A stretch of 64,000 nt of DNA from Caballeronia sp. dw_276 (GCF_018449635.1 NZ_JAAVUV010000016.1:62001-126000), one strand, 5' to 3'. Shown: positions 44,264-53,537, counted from the first letter of the stretch. The notes: generated by a model from the sequence alone, not told the origin. Translations and numbers: made by a program.

Positions 44264-44994
44264 CCGGCGTCCTTACACGCGTCTTCATCCGGCGTATCCG
44301 CGAACAGCTTGTGATGCACGTGGCGAAGATGCGCGCGCATTGCATTCTTCGCGGCGCGTGCATCACGATTGAGAATCGCCTCGCCGATCCGCCGGTGGTC
44401 CGCGTTCATTGCAGCGGGAATGTGCTTGTCGGCGTAAAAGGTTTCGAGGTGCGTGAACATGGGGCTGTAGCGCTTGTTCCAGAGAACAGTCATTACTTCA
44501 GTCAGCACCGCGTTGCCGGTCATCTCGCTGATGAGCAAATGAAAGCGTTTGTCTTCGTCGAGGAACGCCGCGTTGTTGACCGACTGCGCTTCCAGCATGC
44601 CGATGTTGCGTGCCAGCGCCTCACGCTGCGCATCGGTGCCGTTCTTTGCCGCGAGCGCGGCAATCTCGCCTTCGATCACCGCGCGCGCCGCCAGCAAGTC
44701 GGCGGCGCTGAACTCCGCGTCGGCCGCAGCCTCGGCCGCCGTGGTTTGTGCGCGGGTTTCATCGGGCTGACGGACGAACACGCCCGTGCCCGTGCGGATC
44801 TCGACCCAGCCCGCTATCTCCAGTGCAATCAGCGCCTCACGCACCGACGACCGGCCAACGCCCAGTTGTTTTGCCAGCTCGCGCTCGGCTGGTAAGGCCA
44901 CTCCCTGGCCAAACGTGCCGTCCTTGATCAGGCCGATAAGCAGCGTCGAAATCTTCTGATACAAGCGCTCTGCTTTGAGATTCGGCAGGTCCAT
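44260..44994 (-). CDS. GntR-family regulator, FadR subgroup (UxuR/ExuR-like)
   Basis: 244 residues from the ATG at 44994, with GGAG 7 nt upstream; a GTG lies one codon earlier. The winged helix is GVALPAERELAKQLGVGRSSVREALIALEIAGWVEIRTGTGVFV, and an all-helical FCD effector domain follows. Divergent from uxuA with 144 bp between them, which matches the UxuR/ExuR role of repressing hexuronate genes until a hexuronate or its product binds. Probably controls the uxuA-transporter operon and itself. Confidence 0.9.
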   Translation of the reverse strand: MDLPNLKAERLYQKISTLLIGLIKDGTFGQGVALPAERELAKQLGVGRSSVREALIALEIAGWVEIRTGTGVFVRQPDETRAQTTAAEAAADAEFSAADLLAARAVIEGEIAALAAKNGTDAQREALARNIGMLEAQSVNNAAFLDEDKRFHLLISEMTGNAVLTEVMTVLWNKRYSPMFTHLETFYADKHIPAAMNADHRRIGEAILNRDARAAKNAMRAHLRHVHHKLFADTPDEDACKDAG

Positions 44995-45014
44995 CACTTC
45001 ACTCCATCAATTAA

Positions 45015-45043
45015 TTGCGCGCCCAAAAGCGAGTCGCTATACT
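45015..45043 (+). promoter_or_regulatory. Sigma70-type promoter of uxuA
   Basis: TTGCGC (-35) and TATACT (-10) separated by 17 bp, giving a start near 45050 and a leader of about 90 nt to uxuA. The -10 matches five of six consensus positions, the -35 three. Confidence 0.5.
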
Positions 45044-45061
45044 GCCTCGGCGGTCGAGTGG

Positions 45062-45077
45062 CCTGACCACCTGACCA
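45062..45077. promoter_or_regulatory. Tandem repeat operator downstream of the uxuA promoter
   Basis: CCTGACCA occurs twice head to tail (45062-45069, 45070-45077), just after the predicted transcription start. The reverse reading, TGGTCAGG, resembles half-sites of FadR-subgroup GntR proteins (TGGT/ACCA). A bound repressor here would block transcription. Inferred. Confidence 0.45.
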
Positions 45078-45138
45078 GCGCGCCGTTCGCGAGCATAGCA
45101 TTTCGAGCGTTCACGTTGCATTCCAGCAAGGTACAGAC

Positions 45139-46188
45139 ATGAAGATGACCTTCCGGTGGTTTGGCCAGGACGATCCGGTCACGCTCGCCTACATTCGCCA
45201 GATCCCGGGCATGTACGGGATCGTTTCGGCGATCTACGACGTGCCCGTCGGCGATGTCTGGCCGCTGCAGAAAATTGTCGAGTTGCGGGACACCGTTCAC
45301 GCGGCGGGTCTGGCGCTGGACGTGATCGAAAGCGTGCCGGTGCACGAGGACATCAAGCTCGGCAAGCCTTCGCGCGACGCGTTGATCGCGAACTACGGCG
45401 AGACGCTTCGCAACCTCGGCGCGGCCGGCATCAAGGTCGTCTGCTACAACTTCATGCCTGTGTTCGACTGGACCCGCACCACGCTGGAAAAGCGCCTTCC
45501 CGACGGTTCGACCACGCTTGCATTCGATGTCGACACGGTCGCGAACATCAATCCTGACGATGGCATCCAGTTGCCCGGCTGGGACACGAGCTACGACGCA
45601 GGCCAGTTGCGCGCGCTGCTGGCCGAATACGCCTCATGCGACGAAGCCCGGCTGTGGGAAAACCTCGAGTACTTTTTGCAGCGCATCATTCCCGTGGCGC
45701 AAGAGGCGGGGATTCGCATGGCGATTCATCCTGATGATCCGCCGCGGCCCATTTTCGGTTTGCCGCGCATCGTCAAGAATCGCGAGGACCTGGAGCGCGT
45801 GCTGGCTATCGTCGATAGTCCTGCGAACGGGCTTACGTTATGTTCAGGCTCGCTCGGCGCCGATACCGCCAACGACGTCGCCGCGATGGTGCGCGAGTTC
45901 GCCGCGCGCGGACGCATTCCGTTTGCGCACATGCGCAATGTCAAGGTGAACGACAAGGGCGACTTTCACGAGACGGCGCATCGTTCGGCAGATGGTTCGC
46001 TCGACATGGCGGCGATCATGCAGGCTTATAGTGATGCCGGTTACACCGGTTACATCCGCCCGGACCACGGTCGTATGATCTGGGGCGAGACGGGCAAGCC
46101 CGGTTACGGTCTTTACGATCGCGCGCTTGGCGCGGTTTACCTGAACGGACTTTGGGAAGGTATCCGTAAGGCAAAGGAAGTGGCGTAG
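45139..46188 (+). CDS. uxuA: Mannonate dehydratase
   Basis: 349 residues of the short UxuA form found outside enteric bacteria. MTFRWFGQDDPVTLAYIRQIPGMYGIVSAIYDVPVGDVW at the N-terminus and CYNFMPVFDWTRT are diagnostic. It is a metal-dependent TIM-barrel enzyme converting D-mannonate to 2-keto-3-deoxy-D-gluconate; metal-binding His/Asp/Cys residues are in MAIHPDDPP and LCSGSLG. First gene of a rightward operon with a sugar ABC transporter and a lactonase. The uxuB reductase and kdgK/kdgA are not in the window, so they must be elsewhere. Confidence 0.93.
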   Translation: MKMTFRWFGQDDPVTLAYIRQIPGMYGIVSAIYDVPVGDVWPLQKIVELRDTVHAAGLALDVIESVPVHEDIKLGKPSRDALIANYGETLRNLGAAGIKVVCYNFMPVFDWTRTTLEKRLPDGSTTLAFDVDTVANINPDDGIQLPGWDTSYDAGQLRALLAEYASCDEARLWENLEYFLQRIIPVAQEAGIRMAIHPDDPPRPIFGLPRIVKNREDLERVLAIVDSPANGLTLCSGSLGADTANDVAAMVREFAARGRIPFAHMRNVKVNDKGDFHETAHRSADGSLDMAAIMQAYSDAGYTGYIRPDHGRMIWGETGKPGYGLYDRALGAVYLNGLWEGIRKAKEVA

Positions 46189-46262
46189 CGAAGACGCGAA
46201 TGCACACGCAAACGCACGCAGCATCAAAATCAAAAACGCTGTGATAACAGGAGACAACATCG

Positions 46263-47300
46263 ATGATCGGTTCAGGAAAACAGCGGTTCGGCGCGCTTGC
46301 GCTGGCAGTGGCGTCATGCTTCGGCTCGGCGGCGCACGCCCAGGTGGCGACCGGCGACACGTCGCAGAAGAAGATTGCGCTGTCCAACAGCTTCGCGGGC
46401 AACGCCTGGCGTCAGTCGATGCTCAAGAGCTGGGGCGCGGTATCGACGGCGGCTGTTCAGGACAAGAAAGTCGCCGCCGCACCGGCCTTCACTACTGCTG
46501 AAAACCAGGTCACGGAGCAGGCGCAGCAGGTCCAGAACCTGATTCTTCAGGGCTACAACGCGATCGTGATCGACGCCGTGTCGCCCACCGCGCTCAATGG
46601 CACGATCAAGAAAGCGTGCGCGGCCGGCGTGGTCGTGGTGTCCTTCGACGGCATTGTCGATGAACCCTGTGCCTACCGCGTCAACTTCGATTTCAAGGGC
46701 TGGGGCGAAGCGGGCGTCGACTTTCTCGCCAAGCGTCTGAACGGCAAAGGCAATATTCTCGAAGTGCGCGGCGTGGCGGGTATTTCCGTCGATAACCTCA
46801 TGCACGAAGGCGTACTTGCCGGTCTGAAGAAGTATCCGGGACTGAAGCTCGTTGGTTCTGTGAACGGCGACTGGACCCAGTCGGTGGCGCAAAAAGCAGT
46901 GGCCGGTATCCTGCCGACGTTGCCGCAAGTCGATGGCGTGGCGACCGAGGGCGAGATGTCCTTCGGCATTGCGCAGGCCTTCAAGGCTGCGAACCGTCCG
47001 GTCCCCGCAATGATCATCGGCAGCACGTATGCAGAGCTCAACTGGTGGAACGAACAGTCGAAGAATGGCTACCAGTCGCGTTCGCTGTCCAATCCGCCGG
47101 GCGCTGTCTCGTTTGCATTCTGGGTCGCGCAGCAAGTGCTCGCCGGCAAGAAGATCCCGAAGGACGTGACCATCAACGTGCCGCTTCTGGAGATCTCGCA
47201 GGAGCAGTTGCAGGCGAAGCTCTCGGCGACGCCTCAAGGCGGTATCAGCGACGTGACATACACGTTGCCGCAAACCGTCGCGCTGCTCGACAAGAAGTAA
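46263..47300 (+). CDS. Sugar ABC transporter substrate-binding protein (first of two)
   Basis: 345 residues. A signal peptide ends after Ala26 (AAHAQ). The type I periplasmic-binding fold starts KKIALSNSFAGNAWRQSMLKSW and contains LILQGYNAIVIDAVSPTALNGTIKKACAAGVVVVSFDGIVDEPCAYRV; two cysteines in KKACAAG and DEPCAYR may form a disulfide. It lies between uxuA and the transporter ATPase, pointing to a hexuronate, aldonate or their glycosides as ligand. It is clearly paralogous (more than half identical by eye) to the protein at 51771-52811. Confidence 0.88.
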   Translation: MIGSGKQRFGALALAVASCFGSAAHAQVATGDTSQKKIALSNSFAGNAWRQSMLKSWGAVSTAAVQDKKVAAAPAFTTAENQVTEQAQQVQNLILQGYNAIVIDAVSPTALNGTIKKACAAGVVVVSFDGIVDEPCAYRVNFDFKGWGEAGVDFLAKRLNGKGNILEVRGVAGISVDNLMHEGVLAGLKKYPGLKLVGSVNGDWTQSVAQKAVAGILPTLPQVDGVATEGEMSFGIAQAFKAANRPVPAMIIGSTYAELNWWNEQSKNGYQSRSLSNPPGAVSFAFWVAQQVLAGKKIPKDVTINVPLLEISQEQLQAKLSATPQGGISDVTYTLPQTVALLDKK

Positions 47301-47361
47301 GCTGAACGCGCTCGCCACGGGCGGGCGCGTCACGTCGTAACCAGACACGCGGAGCATGTGA

Positions 47362-48861
47362 ATGGGCGAAATAAAAATGAAAGAGACAAGCGGTCAAGCG
47401 CTGATCCGGTTTCAGGGAATCAGCAAGACGTTTGGCCGCGTGCGTGCGCTGACTGACATCGACTTCAGCTTCTTGCAGGGCGAATGTGTGGGTATCGCGG
47501 GGCATAACGGCGCAGGAAAATCCACGCTGATGGCCGTGCTTGCGGGCGTGTTCGAGCCAACGCAAGGCGAGATCGAAGTCGATGGCACACCGTCGCCGCG
47601 TTACGACGCCAATGCCGCGCGCCACGCGGGCGTGCGTTGCGTGTTCCAGGAGTTGTCGCTCTGCGCGAACCTGAGCATTGCGGAGAACATGTGCATCGTG
47701 CATCCGCAATTGCGCGGACGCGGATGGCGGCGGCAGGTGACCGCGCTCATGCGCAAAAAGCTCGAAGAGATCTTTCCCGGCAACCGTTTGAACGGCACCG
47801 AACTCGTGTCTGATCTCACCTTGACGCAACGGCAGATGGTCGAGATTGCCCGTGCTTTCACGGTCACCGACACCCCTGTGCGTCTCGTGATCCTCGACGA
47901 ACCCACGTCTTCTCTCGATGCCCACACCGCCGAACAGTTGCTTGCCTTCGTGCGCAAGGCGGCCGAGAGCGGCATCACCTGCCTGCTGATCACCCATATG
48001 CTCGGCGAGATACAGCGGGTGGCCGACCGCGTGATGGTGATGCGCGACGGCGGTATCGTGGGCGTGCTCGGGCGCGACAATCTCAGCCGCGAAGCCATCA
48101 TCACCGCGATGGGCCAGCACCTCGAAGCCGACAAGACGACGGGCGCCGTGCGTGAGCGTGTCGAACGCGCGGCAGGGCCGCAGTATCACTGGACGCTGGG
48201 TGCAGGGCGGCGCACCAAGATCGAGGCATCGCGCGGCGAGGTGATCGGCTTTGCCGGGCTCGCAGGGCAAGGGCAGACCGAAGCGCTGCTTGCCATTTAC
48301 GAGGCCGCAACAGGCCGCGGAGCCGGGCGCGCGAAGGTCGCGTTCGTTGCCGGCGACCGCGGCCGCGACGGCGTATTTCCCGTATGGTCGATCGCGCAGA
48401 ATCTCGATTTGCGCTGGCTGAGCGGCGGGTCGCCCGCAGAGAAACGCCGGCCGGGCTTCGGGCTCGTTGACTTCGCAGCGGCTCGAGCAGTCGTGGAAGC
48501 ATGGCGCGCGAAGATCGGGATCCGGGGTGCATCGATGAACGCTGGCATTCTTTCGCTCTCCGGCGGCAACCAGCAGAAGGTGCTGTTCGCACGGGCGCTG
48601 GCGTCGGACGCCGATCTGGTCCTGATGGACGATCCCACGCGCGGTGTCGATGTCGGCACGAAGCGCGATATCTATCAACTCGTACGTGACGAAGCCGCCA
48701 AGGGCCGTACCTTCATCTGGTACACGACCGAGAATGAAGAACTGTCGCATTGCGACCGGACCTATGTGTTTCGTTCGGCATCCGTCACGCGCGTGCTTCA
48801 CGCCGACGAATGCACGGAAGAAGCGCTCTTGGCCGCGAGTTTCGAGGAGCAAGCCGCATGA
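47362..48861 (+). CDS. Sugar ABC transporter ATPase
   Basis: 499 residues, two tandem ATPase domains. The first has Walker A GHNGAGKST, a divergent signature LTLTQRQMVEIARA, and Walker B LVILDEPTSS. The second has a degenerate Walker A (GLAGQGQTE), signature LSGGNQQK, and LMDDPTRGVD, where Asp replaces the catalytic Glu as usual. The second half is somewhat shortened between Walker A and the signature. It overlaps the first permease by ATGA, so the transporter genes are translationally coupled. Confidence 0.9.
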   Translation: MGEIKMKETSGQALIRFQGISKTFGRVRALTDIDFSFLQGECVGIAGHNGAGKSTLMAVLAGVFEPTQGEIEVDGTPSPRYDANAARHAGVRCVFQELSLCANLSIAENMCIVHPQLRGRGWRRQVTALMRKKLEEIFPGNRLNGTELVSDLTLTQRQMVEIARAFTVTDTPVRLVILDEPTSSLDAHTAEQLLAFVRKAAESGITCLLITHMLGEIQRVADRVMVMRDGGIVGVLGRDNLSREAIITAMGQHLEADKTTGAVRERVERAAGPQYHWTLGAGRRTKIEASRGEVIGFAGLAGQGQTEALLAIYEAATGRGAGRAKVAFVAGDRGRDGVFPVWSIAQNLDLRWLSGGSPAEKRRPGFGLVDFAAARAVVEAWRAKIGIRGASMNAGILSLSGGNQQKVLFARALASDADLVLMDDPTRGVDVGTKRDIYQLVRDEAAKGRTFIWYTTENEELSHCDRTYVFRSASVTRVLHADECTEEALLAASFEEQAA

Positions 48862-49793
48862 CGTTTGCGATTACCCAGGCGCGATTGCGCGCGATGCTGC
48901 CGGCCATATCGCTCGTCGCCGTGCTCGTGCCTATCCTGTTCCTGCAGCCGGCCACGCTGAGTTACTTTGGCTCGAGCCTGTTGCTCAATCTCGCAGTGCC
49001 GATCGTCCTTGCGACGCTCGCGCAACTCGCGATCATCACGGTCAACGACCTGGATTTATCGATAGGCCCGTTCGTCAGCCTAGTGGCGTGCATCGGCGCG
49101 ACGCTGCTGGTCAAGCAGCCCTGGCTCGGCGCGCTGGCGCTGGCAGGCTGCGTGCTGGCCTATGCGGCCGTCGGCGCGTTGATCGAATTGAGGCAGATTC
49201 CATCGATTGTCGTTACGCTCGGACTGGCGTTCGTGTGGAGCGGACTTGCGATCGTGTTGCTGCCGTCGCCGGGCGGCACAAGCCCTGAATGGCTTGGCAC
49301 AGCGATGAATTATCAGACGCCGTGGATTGCGGCGCCCATCGTCTGGTCGGCGTTGATTGCGTTGATTGGACATCTGTTGTTGATGCGTTCGTCGGCGGGT
49401 GTGCGCATTCGTGGCGCAGGCGGCAATCCGCGCGCAATGCGGCGCTTTGGCTGGTCGCTCGTGCGCAGCAAGGCGACGCTTTACGGCATTGCAGGGCTGT
49501 TCGGCGTGATGTCGGGTTTGTCGTTGCTGGGCCTGACCACATCGGCCGACGCCAATCTCGCCCTGCGATACACCTTGTTGTCGATCGCGGCCGTGATCCT
49601 CGGCGGCGGGGAGTTCGTTGGCGGACGTGTCTCGGTGGTCGGCGCCGTGCTGGGCGCGATCACGCTGACACTTGCGGCCTCGTTCCTCGCGTTCCTGAAC
49701 ATCTCGTCGGACTGGCAGGTCGGCATGCAAGGCGCGATCCTGATCGTCGTGCTGTCACTGCGCGTGCTGTTGCAACGCGGAGACCGTCAATGA
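48858..49793 (+). CDS. Sugar ABC transporter permease (first)
   Basis: 311 residues with eight to ten membrane helices, BPD_transp_2 type. Blocks include AIITVNDLDLSIGPFVSL, RQIPSIVVTLGLAFVWSGLAI, and LLSIAAVILGGGEFVGGRVSVVGAVLG. It starts with ATGA overlapping the ATPase stop and ends with ATGA overlapping the second permease. The usual family motif GIDLSIG is changed to DLDLSIG. It probably pairs with the second permease to form a heterodimeric channel. Confidence 0.9.
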   Translation: MTFAITQARLRAMLPAISLVAVLVPILFLQPATLSYFGSSLLLNLAVPIVLATLAQLAIITVNDLDLSIGPFVSLVACIGATLLVKQPWLGALALAGCVLAYAAVGALIELRQIPSIVVTLGLAFVWSGLAIVLLPSPGGTSPEWLGTAMNYQTPWIAAPIVWSALIALIGHLLLMRSSAGVRIRGAGGNPRAMRRFGWSLVRSKATLYGIAGLFGVMSGLSLLGLTTSADANLALRYTLLSIAAVILGGGEFVGGRVSVVGAVLGAITLTLAASFLAFLNISSDWQVGMQGAILIVVLSLRVLLQRGDRQ

Positions 49794-50785
49794 GCCTGCA
49801 AACACCTAGCGAAACGCAGTCGGCTTCAGCGGCAAATGCCGGCCTTCTGGCAAAGCTCAAAAGCATTCAGGCGCCGTGGGCGTGGTCGTTCGTGGGCGCG
49901 GTCCTGGTCTGGTTCGCCATCGTCACGATCTTCGGCTTCTCGATTGCAAGCAACGTCGCGCAGACGGCGCTGGTCTACGGCGTGTTCATGGTGCTGGTCG
50001 GCCTCGGGCAGATGCTGGTCATTACATCGGGCGTGGGCAACATCGACTTGTCGGTGCCGTCCACGATCGCGCTCGCGGGCGTGATCAGCATGCACGTGAT
50101 GAACGGATCGAACGGCCAGATCGCGCTCGGTCTGGCGGCCGTGGTCGGCGTGGGTATCGCGGTCGGGCTGGCGAACTATGCGCTGATCCGGCTGCTACGG
50201 ATTCCGCCGATCATCGCGACGTTGTCGTCGAGCTTCATCATCCAGTCGCTCGCGATCACACAGGGCCGTCAGCTTCCGCCGCCGCCTCCCGCGCTCGGCG
50301 CGTTTGCGACGGGACGCTTTCTGCATATTCCGTACATTGCGCTGGCGGCGCTGGTGTTGTCGCTGTTGCTCGGCGTACTGCTGCATCGTTCCATCTATGG
50401 ACGGCGCTTGTCCGCCATCGGACAAAATTCGCGCGCGGCCTGGCTTGCCGGTGTAGATGTGCACTGGACCCGATGCATTGCGTATGTGCTGTCATCGGTG
50501 ATCGCGGCGTTCACGGCGTTGCTGCTCGCGGCGGTGTCCGGCGGCGCGTCGCTCGACATGGGCGTGGAGTACATGCTGATATCGATTGCGGTGGTCGTGA
50601 TCGGCGGCACGCTCGTGACAGGTGGGAAGCCGACCATTACCGGCGTGTGGGGCGCGTCGATGTTCCTGTTCCTCACAAATGCCGTACTCAACGCGGTCGG
50701 CGCCGATGCCGGTGTCCGGTCGATCGTGTACGGAGTGCTGATCATCGTCGTCACGGTAGCGGCTGGCGGCAAGGCATTGCGCTAA
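49790..50785 (+). CDS. Sugar ABC transporter permease (second)
   Basis: 331 residues with eight to ten membrane helices. MLVITSGVGNIDLSVPSTIALAG corresponds to the family's GxxDLS motif, and LISIAVVVIGGTLVTGGKPTITGVWGA to the C-terminal block. Start overlaps the first permease stop (ATGA). Two different permeases in one sugar transporter are less common than a homodimer in the AlsC/RbsC class. Confidence 0.9.
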   Translation: MSLQTPSETQSASAANAGLLAKLKSIQAPWAWSFVGAVLVWFAIVTIFGFSIASNVAQTALVYGVFMVLVGLGQMLVITSGVGNIDLSVPSTIALAGVISMHVMNGSNGQIALGLAAVVGVGIAVGLANYALIRLLRIPPIIATLSSSFIIQSLAITQGRQLPPPPPALGAFATGRFLHIPYIALAALVLSLLLGVLLHRSIYGRRLSAIGQNSRAAWLAGVDVHWTRCIAYVLSSVIAAFTALLLAAVSGGASLDMGVEYMLISIAVVVIGGTLVTGGKPTITGVWGASMFLFLTNAVLNAVGADAGVRSIVYGVLIIVVTVAAGGKALR

Positions 50786-50811
50786 GAGAAAATTTAAACA
50801 AGGACAAGCAG

Positions 50812-51720
50812 ATGAAATCCGATGAGCTTGAAGTACACGACCCGCGCTTTCGCACGCTGGTCCAGCTCAACGCACCGCTGCAAAAGCTGACCAGCGAGTG
50901 CTTATGGGCCGAAGGTCCCGTGTATTTTCCGGCAAGCGATTTACTGATCTGGAGCGACATCCCGAACAACCGCATGATGCGATGGGCGCCGGGCATGGGC
51001 GTGGGCGTCTATCGATCCAACTCGAATTACAGCAACGGCAATACGCGCGACCGGGAAGGGCGGCTCGTCACGTGCGAACACGGCGGCCGTCGGGTCAGCC
51101 GCACGGAACATGACGGCAGCGTGGTCGTGCTTGCATCGCATTTCGAAGGCAAGCGCCTCAATTCGCCGAACGACGTTGTCGTGGATTCGCGCGGCGCGAT
51201 CTGGTTCACCGATCCCGACTACGGGATCATGAGCGACTACGAAGGCTTCCGCGCGCCGAGCGATATCGGCCGATGCAACGTGTATTGCATCTCCCCGGAC
51301 GACGGCCATGTTCGACTGGTCACCGATGACTTCGTCAAGCCCAACGGGCTGGCGTTTTCGCCGGATGAATCGCGTCTGTACATTGCCGACTCGGGCGCGT
51401 CGCACGATGAGAACGGCCCGCGCCATATCCGTGTCTTCGATGTCGCGAGCGACAGCGCATTGCGCAACGGACGCGTCTTCATATCGATGGAAACCGGTGT
51501 GCCCGATGGACTGAGAACGGACGAACATGGCAACGTCTGGACCAGCGCGGACGACGGCGTGCATTGTTATGCGCCGGATGGCGTGTTGCTTGGCAAGATC
51601 CTGATTCCCGAGGTGGTGGCCAATCTCACGTTCGGTGGTTTGCACAAAAACCGCTTGTTCATTACGGCGACTTCCTCCGTGTATGCGCTGCATGTCGGCG
51701 TTCGGGGCGCTGCACGCTGA
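50812..51720 (+). CDS. SMP-30/gluconolactonase-family lactonase
   Basis: 302 residues, a six-bladed beta-propeller. Expected metal ligands are Glu34 (WAEGPVYFP), Asn178 (VKPNGLAFS) and Asp232 (GVPDGLRTD); NSPNDVVVD supplies a further conserved Asn. It hydrolyses a sugar-acid lactone to the open acid. It lies 26 bp after the second permease and is the last gene of the uxuA operon, so it probably opens a lactone on the route to mannonate or a related aldonate. Cytoplasmic: no signal peptide. Confidence 0.9.
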   Translation: MKSDELEVHDPRFRTLVQLNAPLQKLTSECLWAEGPVYFPASDLLIWSDIPNNRMMRWAPGMGVGVYRSNSNYSNGNTRDREGRLVTCEHGGRRVSRTEHDGSVVVLASHFEGKRLNSPNDVVVDSRGAIWFTDPDYGIMSDYEGFRAPSDIGRCNVYCISPDDGHVRLVTDDFVKPNGLAFSPDESRLYIADSGASHDENGPRHIRVFDVASDSALRNGRVFISMETGVPDGLRTDEHGNVWTSADDGVHCYAPDGVLLGKILIPEVVANLTFGGLHKNRLFITATSSVYALHVGVRGAAR

Positions 51721-51733
51721 ACAATGGCTATCA

Positions 51734-51764
51734 GGCAGCGCCGGCCTTTCAAACCGGCGCTGCC
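51734..51764. terminator. Bidirectional hairpin terminator
   Basis: GGCAGCGCCGG and CCGGCGCTGCC form a perfect 11-bp stem around a 9-nt loop. It fills the 50-bp gap between the convergent lactonase and second binding-protein genes. It should end both transcripts. Confidence 0.7.
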
Positions 51765-51770
51765 AATTCA

Positions 51771-52811
51771 CTACTTCCCGTCCACGACCGCGACCACTTC
51801 TTCGCGCGTGTATTCCTTGTTTGCGAGCGACCCGGGCGGCGTTTTCGCCAGCACGGCTTCGAGCTCTCCGGGCTTCACTTCGAGCACCGGCATGCGGATG
51901 TCATGCGGCATCTTCTTGCCGGCCAGCAACTGCTGCGTCACCCAGAACGCAAACGTCGATGCACCCGGCGGAATGGTCACCGACATGGTCTCGTAACCGC
52001 TCTTCTTCTGATCGGCCCACCATGCAAGTTCCTCCTGACGGTTGCCGAGGATGATGATCGGCGTTGGCCTGCCCGCGGCCTTCAGCGCCTGCGCCGTGCC
52101 GAAACCATCGCCACCTTGGGTGAGCACGCCATCGATTTGCGGCAGCGTTGGCAGGATGCCCGCCACCTGTTTCTGCGCGACGGTTTGCGTCCAGTCGCCA
52201 TGCACCGAGCCGACCACTTTCAGGTTCGGATATTTCTTCAGCTCGTCCACCATGCCGCGATGAATCTCGTCATCGACCGAGACGCCGGCGAGCCCGCGAA
52301 TTTCGAGCAGGTTGCCCTTGCCGTTGAGGCGCTTGGCCAGATAGTCCACCTGCATCTTGCCCATGCCCTGGAAGTCCACGGCGATCCGGTAAGCACACGG
52401 CTCGGTTGCGATGCCATCGAATGACACGACCGTCACGCCCGCCGCGCACGCCTGCTTGATCACACCGTTGAGCGCGGTGGGTGAAACCGCGTCGACCGCG
52501 ATGGCCTTGAAGCCCTGTAGGATCAGGTTCTGGATCTGCTGGACTTGTTCGGTCGCCTGACTTTCGGCGGTGGTGAAGGTGGGGGCGGCCGCGACGACCT
52601 TCTGCTTGACCGCTGCATCCGCGACGTTGGACCAGCTCTTCAGCATCATCTGCCGCCAGCTGTTGCCCGCATAGTTGTTCGATAACGCGATTTTTTGCGC
52701 GGATGTATCGCCGGTTGCCACTTGCGCCGACGCCGGTGATGCCGACGAAATTGCGATCCCCGCAAATACCGCCCCGCTGAGAACCCTCCAAGCCAGTCTG
52801 CCTGATTGCAC
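51771..52811 (-). CDS. Sugar ABC transporter substrate-binding protein (second, paralogous)
   Basis: 346 residues from a GTG at 52811, which has AGGAGA upstream; a TTG at 52844 lacks one. A signal peptide ends after Ala29 (SASPASAQ). Mature start QVATGDTSAQKIALSNNYAGNSWRQMMLKSW is nearly the same as in the protein at 46263-47300, and the two stay alike to the C-terminus, including the cysteine pair (KQACAAG, TEPCAYR). It is encoded opposite to the transporter operon, with no ATPase or permease of its own, so it probably feeds the same channel with another ligand or under other conditions. Confidence 0.88.
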   Translation of the reverse strand: MQSGRLAWRVLSGAVFAGIAISSASPASAQVATGDTSAQKIALSNNYAGNSWRQMMLKSWSNVADAAVKQKVVAAAPTFTTAESQATEQVQQIQNLILQGFKAIAVDAVSPTALNGVIKQACAAGVTVVSFDGIATEPCAYRIAVDFQGMGKMQVDYLAKRLNGKGNLLEIRGLAGVSVDDEIHRGMVDELKKYPNLKVVGSVHGDWTQTVAQKQVAGILPTLPQIDGVLTQGGDGFGTAQALKAAGRPTPIIILGNRQEELAWWADQKKSGYETMSVTIPPGASTFAFWVTQQLLAGKKMPHDIRMPVLEVKPGELEAVLAKTPPGSLANKEYTREEVVAVVDGK

Positions 52812-52998
52812 GTGCTGTCTCCTATCGTATGTGATGTGATTCAAGCGCCGTCCATGGTTCGAGCCGCGCTCGCCACGGTATCATTTTGCCGCAATTGAGC
52901 GCACAGCAGTGGCTGCGTCAAGCGTATCCAATGAAAACAGCACCAATGAATTTTTGGTGCTGGCAATATTCCGCCTTGGTCAATATCCGGAGAACCGC

Positions 52999-53526
52999 AT
53001 GTCCGACGAGGTAAGCGTACGACGCATTGGCGCCAATGAAGTCATGTCCTACGTTGAAGCATTGACCGACGTGCTGATCGATTGCGTGGAAGGTGGCGCC
53101 TCGGTGAGTTTCATGCTGCCGCTGTCGCGCGAGAAAGCGCTCGCGTTTTGGCGCGGCGTCGGCGAAGGTGTGGTGCGCGGCGAGCGTGCGCTGCTTGTCG
53201 CAGAAGACCGCGAGGAGCGCGTTCTCGGCACCGTGCAATTGATTCTGGCTCAGCCTGAGAACCAGCCGCATCGTGCCGATGTTGCGAAGATGCTGGTGCA
53301 TCGCAGGGGACGCCGAAAAGGCATTGCGCACCAGTTGATGACAGCCGCCGAGCAAACCGCGCGTGATGAAGGCAAGTCGGTGCTCGTACTAGACACGGTC
53401 ACCGGCGGCGATGCCGAGCGGCTTTACGAGCGCGCTGGCTGGCAACGCGTTGGCGTGGTGCCCAAGTATGCGCTGATGCCGGATGGCGCGTTTTGTGGCA
53501 CGACTTTCTATTACAAGCACGTTTGA
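52999..53526 (+). CDS. GNAT-family acetyltransferase
   Basis: 175 residues from the ATG at 52999 (GGAG 7 nt upstream). The acetyl-CoA pyrophosphate loop is VHRRGRRKGIAHQLMTAAEQTA (Q/RxxGxG/A type), with strand LGTVQLILAQPENQPHRADVAKMLV before it and the C-terminal ERLYERAGWQRVGVVPKYAL after. It transfers an acetyl group to an amine; the pattern fits small-molecule acetyltransferases, some conferring resistance to amine toxins. Single gene, 11 bp before the convergent LysR stop. Confidence 0.9.
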   Translation: MSDEVSVRRIGANEVMSYVEALTDVLIDCVEGGASVSFMLPLSREKALAFWRGVGEGVVRGERALLVAEDREERVLGTVQLILAQPENQPHRADVAKMLVHRRGRRKGIAHQLMTAAEQTARDEGKSVLVLDTVTGGDAERLYERAGWQRVGVVPKYALMPDGAFCGTTFYYKHV

Positions 53527-53537
53527 GCGAAGGGGCA

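Noticed and set aside
47245..48852. Long open frame (over 500 codons) antisense to the sugar transporter ATPase
   Set aside because: The plus-strand protein is an unmistakable ABC ATPase. The antisense frame has no domain and arises from GC-rich codon bias.
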